Shown here piece after piece: positions 9,926 to 19,167 of a stretch of DNA of 64,000 nt (positions are counted from its first letter, which is position 1; every line of letters begins with the position of its first letter). The notes beneath the pieces are model-generated. The model had not been told where the DNA came from. It saw nothing but the letters and a program-made list of their open reading frames with translations, and made no database searches. The DNA comes from an uncultured Scytonema sp. (GTDB lineage: Bacteria; Cyanobacteriota; Cyanobacteriia; Cyanobacteriales; Nostocaceae), in contig CALMVQ010000368.1 in assembly GCA_937873135.1 (NCBI GenBank), forward strand, positions 39,957 through 103,956, in the 5' to 3' direction. A program made the translations under genes and the position numbers.

Positions 9926-12900
9926 TTGTCTTCTTATTTTGCTTGATTCGTTTTCGCTTGATAAGTTGCTTGTTTTCTTCCATAGCTTCTTTTTGCTTCT
10001 TAGCGCGGTCAGAGGCTTGCTGATAGACAGGATGTTCATCCTCTTTGCGGGTGATATATTCTGCCAAAGCACTTATGGTCGGATATTCAAATGAGTCGGA
10101 TATTGATATATCTTTGTTAAGCTTTTCTCGCAGGAAACCGCGAACTTGAACTATGAGAAGTGAATCGCCACCAAGCTCAAAGAAGTTGTCGTGAATTCCT
10201 ATCGCCTCAATCCCAAGAAGTGCTTGCCAAATATCAGCAAGCATCTGCTCAGTTGCATTCTTGGGAGGTACATAAGGATTAATTAATGATGGTCGTTGCT
10301 GTGTTGGTTTGGATAAGGTCTGCCTGTCCAACACTGTCGGATAAGATTTAGCTTGAAAATCATTATCCAGTTTAACTGGTATTAAAAAGTCACGACTCTG
10401 GAGTTTATAAGTAGACACAATAACCTGGGATAGGGTACTCCCTAGAATTCGTCTAAAGACTTTTATTCCTTCTAAAGGTAACAACTCTTGTTTTAATTGA
10501 TATGTTTGGGAAATATCCGAAGTTTGAACTCTTTGCTGAGCCGCCTCTGCTGCCATCCCCACGTCCTGCCAAGCACACCAGTCAATAGATACGGTAAATG
10601 TACCATCTTGGTAAGTTTTATGGTGAGCGAAGGCGTCAAGAAAGGCATTTGCACCAACATAATCGACCTGCCCAAATCCTCCGAGGATTCCAGTACGCGC
10701 TGAACAAAGGACAAAGAAATCTAGCTGAATATCCTTGAGGATACTATCAAGAACCAAGGTGCCTTTTACTTTAGGTGCTAGAATACTTTGTGCCATTTCC
10801 GGTGTTTTTCGCTGAATCACGCCACCACCGGGAACCCCTGCTGCATGAATGACACCATTGAGTTGACCAAATTGTCCTTGTGCTTGAGCGATCGCTTGTT
10901 GCATTTGTTCAGAGTTGGTCACATCAGCGCTGATCACCAAAACTTCTGCACCCAGTTCTTGAAGTTCGAGTACTTTCTGAATCTTCCGACTGATAATATC
11001 TTGCTCATCATGAGTGGTCAACCATTCTTCCCATTCATCTCTAGCAGGAAAAGCTGAGCGTCCAGTCAGAATTAACTTAGCTCGCACTGTTAGAGCTAGA
11101 TATTCAGCTAGCACAAGTCCAATACCTCCGAGTCCACCTGTAATTAGATAAACTCCCCTTTCCCTTAATCTTGGTGTTTCTTCCTTTGCTTCATCCAATC
11201 GAATCGGCTCAAAATTTTGCACCCAACGATGAAAACTACGGTAAGCAATAACTCGGTCAGAAGTATGAACCTGCAGCTCAACAAGCAGTTGATCTATGAG
11301 TTTTTGCTTGCGCCAGTTTGCTTCTTTGGAAATAACAACATCAATGCTACGACAGGTAATGTTTGGGTATTCTTGAGAAATGACCCTAATAGATCCAAGT
11401 AAAGTAGCTTTTTCTGGACACAGTAACTCTTCGCCTGCCACTTCCTGCATATTATTGGAAATGACCGCGATTTGAAGCTCATCAGTAAAATTCTGTTTTC
11501 CGAGTGCCTGTGCTAGAAACAGCAAACTATAGAATCCTGTTTCTTGAGATTTGTCAACGGTTTCCAGTTTTAACTTTATGCCATCAACAGGTGTGACACT
11601 CCATAAATGAACAATTGTTTTTGGGAATTTGTTTTGTGCTAAAAGTTCATTAAGTAAAGTTTCATAGTCATGACTTTGTTGAGGATTCAGAGTATATAAG
11701 CGATCTCTTAGTTTAGTAAACTCAGACCCGATCCTGACAGTGATCGTATGTTTATCCTCAAGTTCGAGTCGTGTCACCAATTCTTCACCCAAGCCACACT
11801 CATCAACAAATATAAGAGTGCAGGACAAAGCTGAATTCTCACTAGTTTGATTAATGGATAGTGGGGAGCGTTTCCAAGATGGAATGTAGAACCAGTTTGC
11901 CATATCTGGATCTTTACGTAGAGAGCTTGCAAAATGAGTCTCTACATCCGTCGTAATAGCGTTTGTTTGTTTCTTGAGTTCAATCCAGCAACGTTGACGC
12001 TCGAAGGGATACGTTGGCAAAGGCAGGCGATGACGCTGCTCATGAGTATATAATCTCAACCAATCCACCTCTACCCCAGTAAGCCATAGCTGACCTAATA
12101 TGTTTAACAAAAACGCTACATCCGAGCCGGATTCTTGTGGATGGCGTAACGAAGTTAATATAACTTGCTCAGCTACTTTATTTGGATGTCGTCTAGCTAA
12201 TGTACTTAACGTCCGCCCAGGCCCAACTTCTAATAGAATCTGCCTCGGCTGTTGCATTAACTCAGCAATTCCTTCAGCAAAGCGCACTGTTTGCCGTAAA
12301 TGCCTTGCCCAATAGCTTGAGTCGGTTGCCTCAACTGTAGTAATCCAAGTACCAGTCACGTTGGACACAAAAGGAATTTGCGGAGCCTTTAAGTTGATTT
12401 TTCTTACCTGTGTTATGAACGGCTCAATGATGGGCTCCATCATTTGAGAATGAAAGGCACCTGATGTATGTAGACGACGACAATCAACCCCCTCTTCAGT
12501 CAACCTGTTGTGCAACTCATCAATTGCCGACCTTGGTCCGGAAACCACGCACACAGATGGTCCGTTGATTGCAGCTAGGGCAAGTTCTTCACCAAGCATT
12601 GATTGCACTTCTTTCTCACTTAGGGGTACAGCTAGCATGTCACCAGCAGGCATTTGCTGCATCAGTTGTCCACGGGCAACTACCAGCACCAAAGCATGTT
12701 CCAGAGAAAAAACGCCAGCCAAGCAAGCTGCAACATATTCCCCAATGCTATGACCAATCATTGCAGAGGGACGCACTCCCCAAGCCATCCATAACTTTGC
12801 CAAAGCGTATTCAACAACAAATAGTGCTGGCTGAGTAATATGAGTTTGTGTCAGCAGTTGTGCTGCTAATGTTGCCGATTCTTCGCTTGGATACAAAATA

Positions 12901-14645
12901 GTGCGTAAGTCAAACCCTAACATGGGTATAAGTATTTCACAGCAATAATCAACTTGTTTCCGAAAAATTGGCTCAGTATGGTACAATTCTTGACCCATCT
13001 CTACATACTGAGACCCCTGACCTGGAAACATAAATACAACTTCTTGCTCACAAGGTTCGGTGAAATGGGTGAAAACTCGTTGTGGGTCTTTTGTTTCTAA
13101 AATTTTGACTGTATCGTCAATATCTTGACAAACCAACATTCGACGATGGTCAAAAGCTCGACGACCCACACCAAGAGTGTAAGCGACATCTGCCAAGTTG
13201 ATTTCAGAATGCTGCTGTAAGTGCTTGACTAGATTTGCAGTAGCAGTCTCTAGTGCTGAACTAGTTTTTGCGGAGAGTACCAACAATTTATATGTCCGCC
13301 CAGAACTAGATGCTTCAATGTCTGGAGTTTCCTCAAGAATCACATGGGCATTAGTACCACCAATGCCAAAGGAACTAACTCCTGCACGTCTAGGGTATCC
13401 GTTTGACTTCCAATCTGAAAGTTTATTATTAACATAAAAGGGGCTGTTAGCAAAATCAATCTGGGAATTCGGCTCTTGAAAGTGTAAGCTGGGTGGTATC
13501 TGTTTGTGTTTGAGCGCGAGAATGGTTTTGATTAAACCAGCAGCACCAGCCGCAGTATCTAGGTGTCCGATGTTGGTTTTTACTGAACCAATGGCGCAGA
13601 AATCCTTCTTTTTAGTTTTGGCGCGAAAAGATTTGGTGAGTGCGGCAATTTCAATAGGATCTCCTAAAACTGTTCCAGTGCCATGAGTCTCTACATAGCT
13701 GATTGTCTCAGGTTCAACCCTAGCGATCGCAAGAGCCTCAGCAATTACCTTTGCTTGACCATCGATACTCGGAGCGGTATAACCAACTTTTGAAGAACCA
13801 TCATTATTAATAGCTGAACCTTTAATAACAGCATGAATATTATCTCTATCCGCTAGAGCATCTGCTAATCGCTTTAAAGTGACTATGCCCACACCATCAC
13901 CGCTCACAGTTCCTTTTGCCTGAGCATCAAAGGCGCGACAGTGCCCGTCGGGAGACAAAATTCCCCCCTCTTGATAAAAATAGCCAGCTTTTTGTAATGC
14001 TGTTATAGAAACTCCACCAGCCAAAACCATATCACATTCACGATCTATTAGGCTTTGGCAGGCTAAGTGAACAGCAACTAATGAGCTAGAACATCCAGTT
14101 TGGATAGTGATAGCTGACCCCTTAAGATCTAGCTTATAAGCGACTCGTGTAGTCAGGTTATCTGTACGATTGTTATGCCTAATTTGGTCAAGACCGACTA
14201 ATTTTACCAGTTCGGTATTGGAAAAAAGATTGAATAAAAAGTAGCTGCTAATGCTAGCACTACCGTAAACACTAATTCGACCTTCATAGGTTTTAGAATC
14301 ATAGCCAGCATTTTCAAGAGCCTCCCAGGCAGTTTCCAAAAAGAGGCGGTGCTGTGGATCCATAATTTCTGCTGTTCTGGGAGAGTAATCAAAAAATGAA
14401 GCGTCAAATAGTTCTATATCTTCCAGTACAGCATTTGCTTTAACATAATTGGGGTCACTCAGTAAAGATGGATCTACCCCGACAGACTCCAGTTCTTGTT
14501 TTGAAAAAAACGAAATTGATTCGCTCCCTGAGCGCAAGTTCTGCCAAAAAGCATCAAGATTTCTGGCTCTAGGAAACCGTCCAGACATACCGATAACCGC
14601 TATATCTAAATCGCCTATTTGATTTTGTGTTTCTAGGCTATTCAT
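9918..14645 (-). CDS. Type I PKS module KS-AT-KR-ACP, malonyl-type with altered AT motif
   Basis: A PKS module of 1575 residues. The KS has Cys185 in TGCSSSL and both histidines (THGTGT and TNIGHLD). The AT has GHSIGEYVAA, but the specificity motif normally read HAFH is GAFH in TSGAFHSQMM; the catalytic second His is kept. The KR has LITGGLGGIG and VLCSARTG with Tyr and Asn in VDYVGANAF. The ACP ends with GGDSLL, followed by a Lys/Gln-rich tail. A beta-hydroxyl is predicted. The ATG at 14645 has a good ribosome site (AGAAGGAA). It follows the Asp-loading NRPS by 86 nt and overlaps the next PKS start by 8 nt. The fold and order of domains are certain; extender choice is inferred from motifs only. 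Confidence 0.95.
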   Translation of the reverse strand: MNSLETQNQIGDLDIAVIGMSGRFPRARNLDAFWQNLRSGSESISFFSKQELESVGVDPSLLSDPNYVKANAVLEDIELFDASFFDYSPRTAEIMDPQHRLFLETAWEALENAGYDSKTYEGRISVYGSASISSYFLFNLFSNTELVKLVGLDQIRHNNRTDNLTTRVAYKLDLKGSAITIQTGCSSSLVAVHLACQSLIDRECDMVLAGGVSITALQKAGYFYQEGGILSPDGHCRAFDAQAKGTVSGDGVGIVTLKRLADALADRDNIHAVIKGSAINNDGSSKVGYTAPSIDGQAKVIAEALAIARVEPETISYVETHGTGTVLGDPIEIAALTKSFRAKTKKKDFCAIGSVKTNIGHLDTAAGAAGLIKTILALKHKQIPPSLHFQEPNSQIDFANSPFYVNNKLSDWKSNGYPRRAGVSSFGIGGTNAHVILEETPDIEASSSGRTYKLLVLSAKTSSALETATANLVKHLQQHSEINLADVAYTLGVGRRAFDHRRMLVCQDIDDTVKILETKDPQRVFTHFTEPCEQEVVFMFPGQGSQYVEMGQELYHTEPIFRKQVDYCCEILIPMLGFDLRTILYPSEESATLAAQLLTQTHITQPALFVVEYALAKLWMAWGVRPSAMIGHSIGEYVAACLAGVFSLEHALVLVVARGQLMQQMPAGDMLAVPLSEKEVQSMLGEELALAAINGPSVCVVSGPRSAIDELHNRLTEEGVDCRRLHTSGAFHSQMMEPIIEPFITQVRKINLKAPQIPFVSNVTGTWITTVEATDSSYWARHLRQTVRFAEGIAELMQQPRQILLEVGPGRTLSTLARRHPNKVAEQVILTSLRHPQESGSDVAFLLNILGQLWLTGVEVDWLRLYTHEQRHRLPLPTYPFERQRCWIELKKQTNAITTDVETHFASSLRKDPDMANWFYIPSWKRSPLSINQTSENSALSCTLIFVDECGLGEELVTRLELEDKHTITVRIGSEFTKLRDRLYTLNPQQSHDYETLLNELLAQNKFPKTIVHLWSVTPVDGIKLKLETVDKSQETGFYSLLFLAQALGKQNFTDELQIAVISNNMQEVAGEELLCPEKATLLGSIRVISQEYPNITCRSIDVVISKEANWRKQKLIDQLLVELQVHTSDRVIAYRSFHRWVQNFEPIRLDEAKEETPRLRERGVYLITGGLGGIGLVLAEYLALTVRAKLILTGRSAFPARDEWEEWLTTHDEQDIISRKIQKVLELQELGAEVLVISADVTNSEQMQQAIAQAQGQFGQLNGVIHAAGVPGGGVIQRKTPEMAQSILAPKVKGTLVLDSILKDIQLDFFVLCSARTGILGGFGQVDYVGANAFLDAFAHHKTYQDGTFTVSIDWCAWQDVGMAAEAAQQRVQTSDISQTYQLKQELLPLEGIKVFRRILGSTLSQVIVSTYKLQSRDFLIPVKLDNDFQAKSYPTVLDRQTLSKPTQQRPSLINPYVPPKNATEQMLADIWQALLGIEAIGIHDNFFELGGDSLLIVQVRGFLREKLNKDISISDSFEYPTISALAEYITRKEDEHPVYQQASDRAKKQKEAMEENKQLIKRKRIKQNKKTNG

Positions 14646-14731
14646 TACAATTTCCTTCTAGATGACTTGATGATTTGCACTGATGGTTATTTAGGTATTC
14701 ATCCTAAATTATATTTTTAAATTAGATAATT

Positions 14732-17700
14732 TTATCGAGATTGTGCTCTTGACTGCCTAGAAGCAATGCGGCTTTGCGCTCGTTGATTACTTTCCTCAAA
14801 CGAAGATGTTTCAGTTTGTTCTTTTGTTAAATATTTCGCCAGGGAGTTTATAGTTGGATATTCAAACAAATTAACTATTGCTATATTTGTATTTAAAACT
14901 TCTCGCAATTTGGCATGAATTTGAACAAGAAGTAATGAATGACCACCAAGATCGAAGAAATTATCATGAATGCCCACCTTTTCAACATGAAGCATCTGCT
15001 GCCAGATATTAGCGATGGTTTGCTCCACTTCAGTTCGAGGTGGTTCATAAGTTACTTCTATTTCTGGACGATGATCGTCTGGTTCTGGTAGCGCGTTGCG
15101 GTTGACTTTTCCATTCTGCGTAAGTGGTAGAGCCTTCAACATCACGAAAGTTGAGGGTACCATATATTCTGGCAGCTTCTGTCTTAAGAATCTATACAGT
15201 TCACTAACACTAAGTGTTTGTTTGTGCTTAGGAACAATATAACCTACTAAGCACTGGTTACTCAACTGTTTTTCCCCAGCTTTAACTACAGCCTGTTGTA
15301 CTTCCGGGTGTTGACATAATATGCTCTCAATTTCTCCTATCTCAATACGGAAACCCCTGACTTTGACTTGATGATCTACGCGTCCAAGAAACTCAATATT
15401 GCCGTCGCTTAAGTAGCGTGCCCGATCACCAGTTTTATATAACCGCAATCCTGACACAGATGCAATGAGTTCTTTGTTTGCAAAGGGGTTGGGAATGAAC
15501 CGTTCGGCTGTTAGCTCAGACCGTTTGAGATACCCGCGAGCTAAAGAAGCACCGCCGATGTATAATTCACCTGTCACGCCAATGGGCACGAGTTGCAATT
15601 GCTCATCAAGCAAATAAATTTGCGTATTAGCAAGTGGACGACCAAGTGGAACTGTCTGTGAACTATAGTTAGCTTGTTGATCTCTAACCGCGAAAGTTGT
15701 CACCCCTACGGTCGCTTCTGTGGGACCGTAGTGATTGAAGATGAGGCAGTTTGGCGCAGAGGCGTGAATTTGCTCAATCAATTCCCAACTTGCTGCTTCA
15801 CCACCAAGAATCAGTTGCTGGCGCGGCAAAATGGACTCGGATTGTGCAGATGCGAGCAGAGTGGCAAGGTGGGAGGGTACAATTTTGAGACAGTCAATGG
15901 GATGTTTGTGGCAGTATTTTGCTAGGGCTGTTGAGTCCGTAACACACTCGGCAGACAACACATGCAAACACCCTCCAGTACAAATAGAAGAAAATATAAC
16001 AGTGTTACCTAAATCTGCTGCTAAGGTGGAAACAGTGGCGAAGTTGGTTGTTGTTGATAAATTCAACCTATCTATGATTCCGTTGAGGTAATTCAGCAGT
16101 TGTCGATGTTCAATTGCTACCCCCTTTGGTCTACCAGTTGAGCCAGAAGTGAACAATACATAGACCAAATTGTCTATTGTAACTTTACTACTGGGATTTT
16201 CATCACTGTGCTGAGCAATAATATTCCAATCTGTATCTAAGCAGACTATCTGCGATACATCTGTTGGCAGAGCATCCACTAATTGCTGTTGTGTTAACAG
16301 CAGTGGAACTTGGGCATCCTGTAATCGGAAGGCAAGATTCTCCTTTGGTAATGCTGGATCTAGCGATAAGTATGCTCCACCAGCTTTGAGGATGCCCAAA
16401 AGTCCAATGATCATTAAGAGCGATCGCTCTACGCAAAGCCCCACTAAAACTTCTGGCCTTACTCCCAGCGTTTGCAAGTAGTGAGCTATTTTGTTGGCTT
16501 TTTGGTTAAGCTCTGCATAGGTAAGTTGCTGATCTTCAAATAAAACGGCAATATTATTAGGTGTTTTTTGTGCTTGTTCTTCAAATAGTTGGTGAATACA
16601 TTTGTCTTTTGGGTAATCAATCTGCGTGTTGTTGAACTCAACAAGTAATTGTTGGCGATCGCGCTTGCTGAGAATCTCTAATTGATAGATTTTATCTTCT
16701 GGATTTGCAATTGCACTGGTTAATAAAGTTTTAAATTGTCCAGCTATGCGCTCAATAGCATCAGCAGAAAAGTAGTTGACATCATAGTAAAATTCTGCTG
16801 CAAGCGAATTATTGCGTTGAGTACAAGTGAGTTTTACTTTAAATTGTTCAATACAACTATAATATTTGTCAAGATAAAATGAAATATCGGCGGAGGTGAG
16901 TTGTGCTGGTAGTTGCTCAAACTCAAAACCAATAGGAAAAGCTAGTGTATTATTATTTTCTATTGGTTCTGGAACAAAATAATCCTGCCATTCTGAACCA
17001 GCCTCTATAGTTTTTTCAGCCAGTTCTAAAAGTTCTTTGAAGCGTAAGTCTGGTGTCAAATAGCTTTTAATTGGCAAGCAGGTAGCAACAAGTCCTAGTA
17101 AATTTTGTAGTTCTTCATAATCTCTACGATCACAAGACATACCAATGACAATATCTGACTGTCCTGTAAGTCGCCAAATCAGCGTTTGCCAGCAAGCTAA
17201 TAAGACGACAGCAATGGAAGTATTATATTTTTGGGATAAAGTTTCAATTTTGGCTGTCACATCAGGAGCAATTGCCAATCGGAACCAGTCTGGCTGGAAT
17301 TCTGATTGTTTTGCCGATTGGCTTTCAAAAGGTAGTTTTAATCTAGCTTGGGAAGGAAGCTTTTGCTCTTGCCAGTATTTATTAGCCGCCTCTGCATCTT
17401 CGTCTTCAAGTAATTGATTCTGCCATTCTGAAAATTGCATGTATTGCACGACTTCTTGTGATGCTGCTTCACCTTGCAAGCAAGCAGAGTATGAATAGGT
17501 GATTTCAGCTACTAGATTTTTGAGTGTCCAAGTATCAGCACACAGGGAAGGTAGGTTAATCAGTAAAATATACTTGTTTACTGACAGCATCAGTAGAGAT
17601 GCATGCAACAGTGGATCTTGCTCAAAGTCAAAATGTTGGCGTCTCTGTTTTTGGAAAATAGCTTCAATTTTAGCTTCTTGTTTTTTTGGTTCACAATCAC

Positions 17701-17968
17701 TCAGATTGATTTCGTGCCACAACACAACACTATTATCTGCTATAACCATGACTGGAATTTTGATACCTGACAAGCGACGAAAGCTTGTCCGGAGTATTCC
17801 ATGACGATTGATGACTTGTTGTAAAGCGGTTTTTAAAATATTTGGTTGAAGATTGCCTCGTATCAGAATAGCACCTTGAGTTAAGTAAGCAGAACTATCT
17901 TGCTGCAAGAACCAAAGACGTTTCTGATGGGGAGACAGCCTAAAACCTTTAATACTGTGAGTTGTCAT
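14732..17968 (-). CDS. NRPS: interface (degenerate C)-A-PCP, predicted to load aspartate
   Basis: 1078 residues. The first 430 residues have a condensation-like fold (start at FRLSPHQKRLWFL), but where HHxxxDG should stand the sequence reads LPSLCADT (139-146). It therefore lacks the catalytic His pair and cannot be a normal condensing domain. This matches interface domains of beta-hydroxyaspartate siderophore synthetases, which recruit a hydroxylase to the neighbouring PCP. The A domain has FTSGSTGRPKG and a pocket code I read as D-L-T-K-I-G-H-V-G-K, close to the known Asp code. The PCP serine is Ser1011. The functional C domain and hydroxylase for this unit are at the end of the protein at 19168-23241. 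The ATG at 17968 has the ribosome site GGAAGGAAG. Expected outcome: beta-hydroxyaspartate on the PCP. Confidence 0.9.
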   Translation of the reverse strand: MTTHSIKGFRLSPHQKRLWFLQQDSSAYLTQGAILIRGNLQPNILKTALQQVINRHGILRTSFRRLSGIKIPVMVIADNSVVLWHEINLSDCEPKKQEAKIEAIFQKQRRQHFDFEQDPLLHASLLMLSVNKYILLINLPSLCADTWTLKNLVAEITYSYSACLQGEAASQEVVQYMQFSEWQNQLLEDEDAEAANKYWQEQKLPSQARLKLPFESQSAKQSEFQPDWFRLAIAPDVTAKIETLSQKYNTSIAVVLLACWQTLIWRLTGQSDIVIGMSCDRRDYEELQNLLGLVATCLPIKSYLTPDLRFKELLELAEKTIEAGSEWQDYFVPEPIENNNTLAFPIGFEFEQLPAQLTSADISFYLDKYYSCIEQFKVKLTCTQRNNSLAAEFYYDVNYFSADAIERIAGQFKTLLTSAIANPEDKIYQLEILSKRDRQQLLVEFNNTQIDYPKDKCIHQLFEEQAQKTPNNIAVLFEDQQLTYAELNQKANKIAHYLQTLGVRPEVLVGLCVERSLLMIIGLLGILKAGGAYLSLDPALPKENLAFRLQDAQVPLLLTQQQLVDALPTDVSQIVCLDTDWNIIAQHSDENPSSKVTIDNLVYVLFTSGSTGRPKGVAIEHRQLLNYLNGIIDRLNLSTTTNFATVSTLAADLGNTVIFSSICTGGCLHVLSAECVTDSTALAKYCHKHPIDCLKIVPSHLATLLASAQSESILPRQQLILGGEAASWELIEQIHASAPNCLIFNHYGPTEATVGVTTFAVRDQQANYSSQTVPLGRPLANTQIYLLDEQLQLVPIGVTGELYIGGASLARGYLKRSELTAERFIPNPFANKELIASVSGLRLYKTGDRARYLSDGNIEFLGRVDHQVKVRGFRIEIGEIESILCQHPEVQQAVVKAGEKQLSNQCLVGYIVPKHKQTLSVSELYRFLRQKLPEYMVPSTFVMLKALPLTQNGKVNRNALPEPDDHRPEIEVTYEPPRTEVEQTIANIWQQMLHVEKVGIHDNFFDLGGHSLLLVQIHAKLREVLNTNIAIVNLFEYPTINSLAKYLTKEQTETSSFEESNQRAQSRIASRQSRAQSR

Positions 17969-18133
17969 TTACTTCTTCCTTCCCTTCCACGAAGTACAAG
18001 CTCCTTTTAAAGTTTGAACTGCCGATTTGGCTACCTGATTACCGAAGGCAATAGTCATCTTTCAAATTCTGAAAAATGCATTAAGTCGAGCTTAGTCAAA
18101 TATCTAAGAGAAGTAGAGCTACATTACCAATCG

Positions 18134-19096
18134 TTAGATAAAACCAATAGCAAATAGAGCCTTGCCCAGCCACGGAAAATCTATAATCAATGGTATAAGA
18201 TGATATTTTAGATTCTCCTCAATACAACTTTGGAAAACTACTTCTGAGTTCCATTTATCTGCCCAGTGGTGTTGCAAAGTGATACTGTCTTCAGTGTTCT
18301 TTACATGATGCCACCAGTCTGGCGGGATATTGATGATTTCTCCTTGGTTTAGTGTACATTCTGTTGGTTTGGCATTCGCGTACAGTGGGAACTTTTCTAG
18401 ATCCGGGTTGAAGGCATCAACTTCTCCATCGTACAAAAAATCTTGTTGATCCGGTGAGAACAAGACAACTCGCTTTTTCCCAGAAATCACTGCTATCCAA
18501 GCATTCAAATGACCGGAATCACAGTGAAGACCTATCGATGTATCTTTATGACCTATAAGAATATGACCTCCATCATAATCGTATTTTGTGCGAATCTCTT
18601 GTGGTATCCTCCCAAAGACATCCTGGAAGTACATTGGAACTTTGTAGTCTTCTTGAAGCTCAAGATGATGCCGAATCACCAGGCGTTCCAAGCAGAGCAA
18701 TTTATCACGTTCTTTGAGAGTCATGTAATCTAAGTAATCAGCAATAGTCGTAACAGATATAGTTTGAGTCGCACAGTCGAGCACTTGACCCACGGCTGAT
18801 CCGTACTCTGACCTAAAGAAATCCACAGTCCATTTTGTTGAAGCTTTCCAGTCTTTGATGGCGTCAGTGATAATTACAGGCTTTCCAATAGATGCGTATT
18901 CACTAACAAACTCATCATATGAGAGGTTACTGCGACGATCAACAGAAGAAATTGGCGTCCATACCAACTTACTTTTTTTCTTCCGCCACATCTTTTTAAG
19001 CAGGTAAATGACTAAACTTGTGACAACACTCAACGTAATCGTGGCAAAAATAAATCCAATAATGTTGAGGAAGGTAAAAGGTGATTGTATAGTCAT
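18134..19096 (-). CDS. Membrane-anchored cupin/JmjC-type Fe(II)/2-oxoglutarate oxygenase
   Basis: A 320-residue protein with one hydrophobic N-terminal segment (about 9-33) followed by a basic stretch (KKMWRKKKSK), so an N-in or membrane-anchored topology is likely. The rest is a cupin_8/JmjC-like domain: the Fe-binding H191-x-D193 in GLHCDSGH, and the distal His in PPDWWHHV (about 263). The family hydroxylates proteins, peptides or small molecules. It lies between the hydroxylase-fused NRPS (19168-23241) and its Asp partner, in the same direction, so tailoring of this peptide is the simplest role. The substrate cannot be told from sequence. A membrane anchor is unusual for a peptide-tailoring enzyme and might link biosynthesis to the membrane. 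Confidence 0.75.
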   Translation of the reverse strand: MTIQSPFTFLNIIGFIFATITLSVVTSLVIYLLKKMWRKKKSKLVWTPISSVDRRSNLSYDEFVSEYASIGKPVIITDAIKDWKASTKWTVDFFRSEYGSAVGQVLDCATQTISVTTIADYLDYMTLKERDKLLCLERLVIRHHLELQEDYKVPMYFQDVFGRIPQEIRTKYDYDGGHILIGHKDTSIGLHCDSGHLNAWIAVISGKKRVVLFSPDQQDFLYDGEVDAFNPDLEKFPLYANAKPTECTLNQGEIINIPPDWWHHVKNTEDSITLQHHWADKWNSEVVFQSCIEENLKYHLIPLIIDFPWLGKALFAIGFI

Positions 19097-19167
19097 ATCA
19101 AGTCTAATTAATTGTTTTTCTGTGCTTTACTTTAAGCAATAATCTCCCGCTTCGCTAACGTAATTCT

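Noticed and set aside
9926..10072. N-terminal extension of the PKS at 5282-9925 back to a GTG at 10072
   Set aside because: It lies within the ACP coding part of the upstream PKS, shows no PKS similarity, and the ATG at 9925 sits right before the conserved KS start with an 8-nt overlap.
390..17804. Many antisense frames of 60-130 codons opposite the KS, AT and A domains
   Set aside because: They recur at the same place in every paralogous module and mirror conserved codons of the real genes; no ribosome sites.
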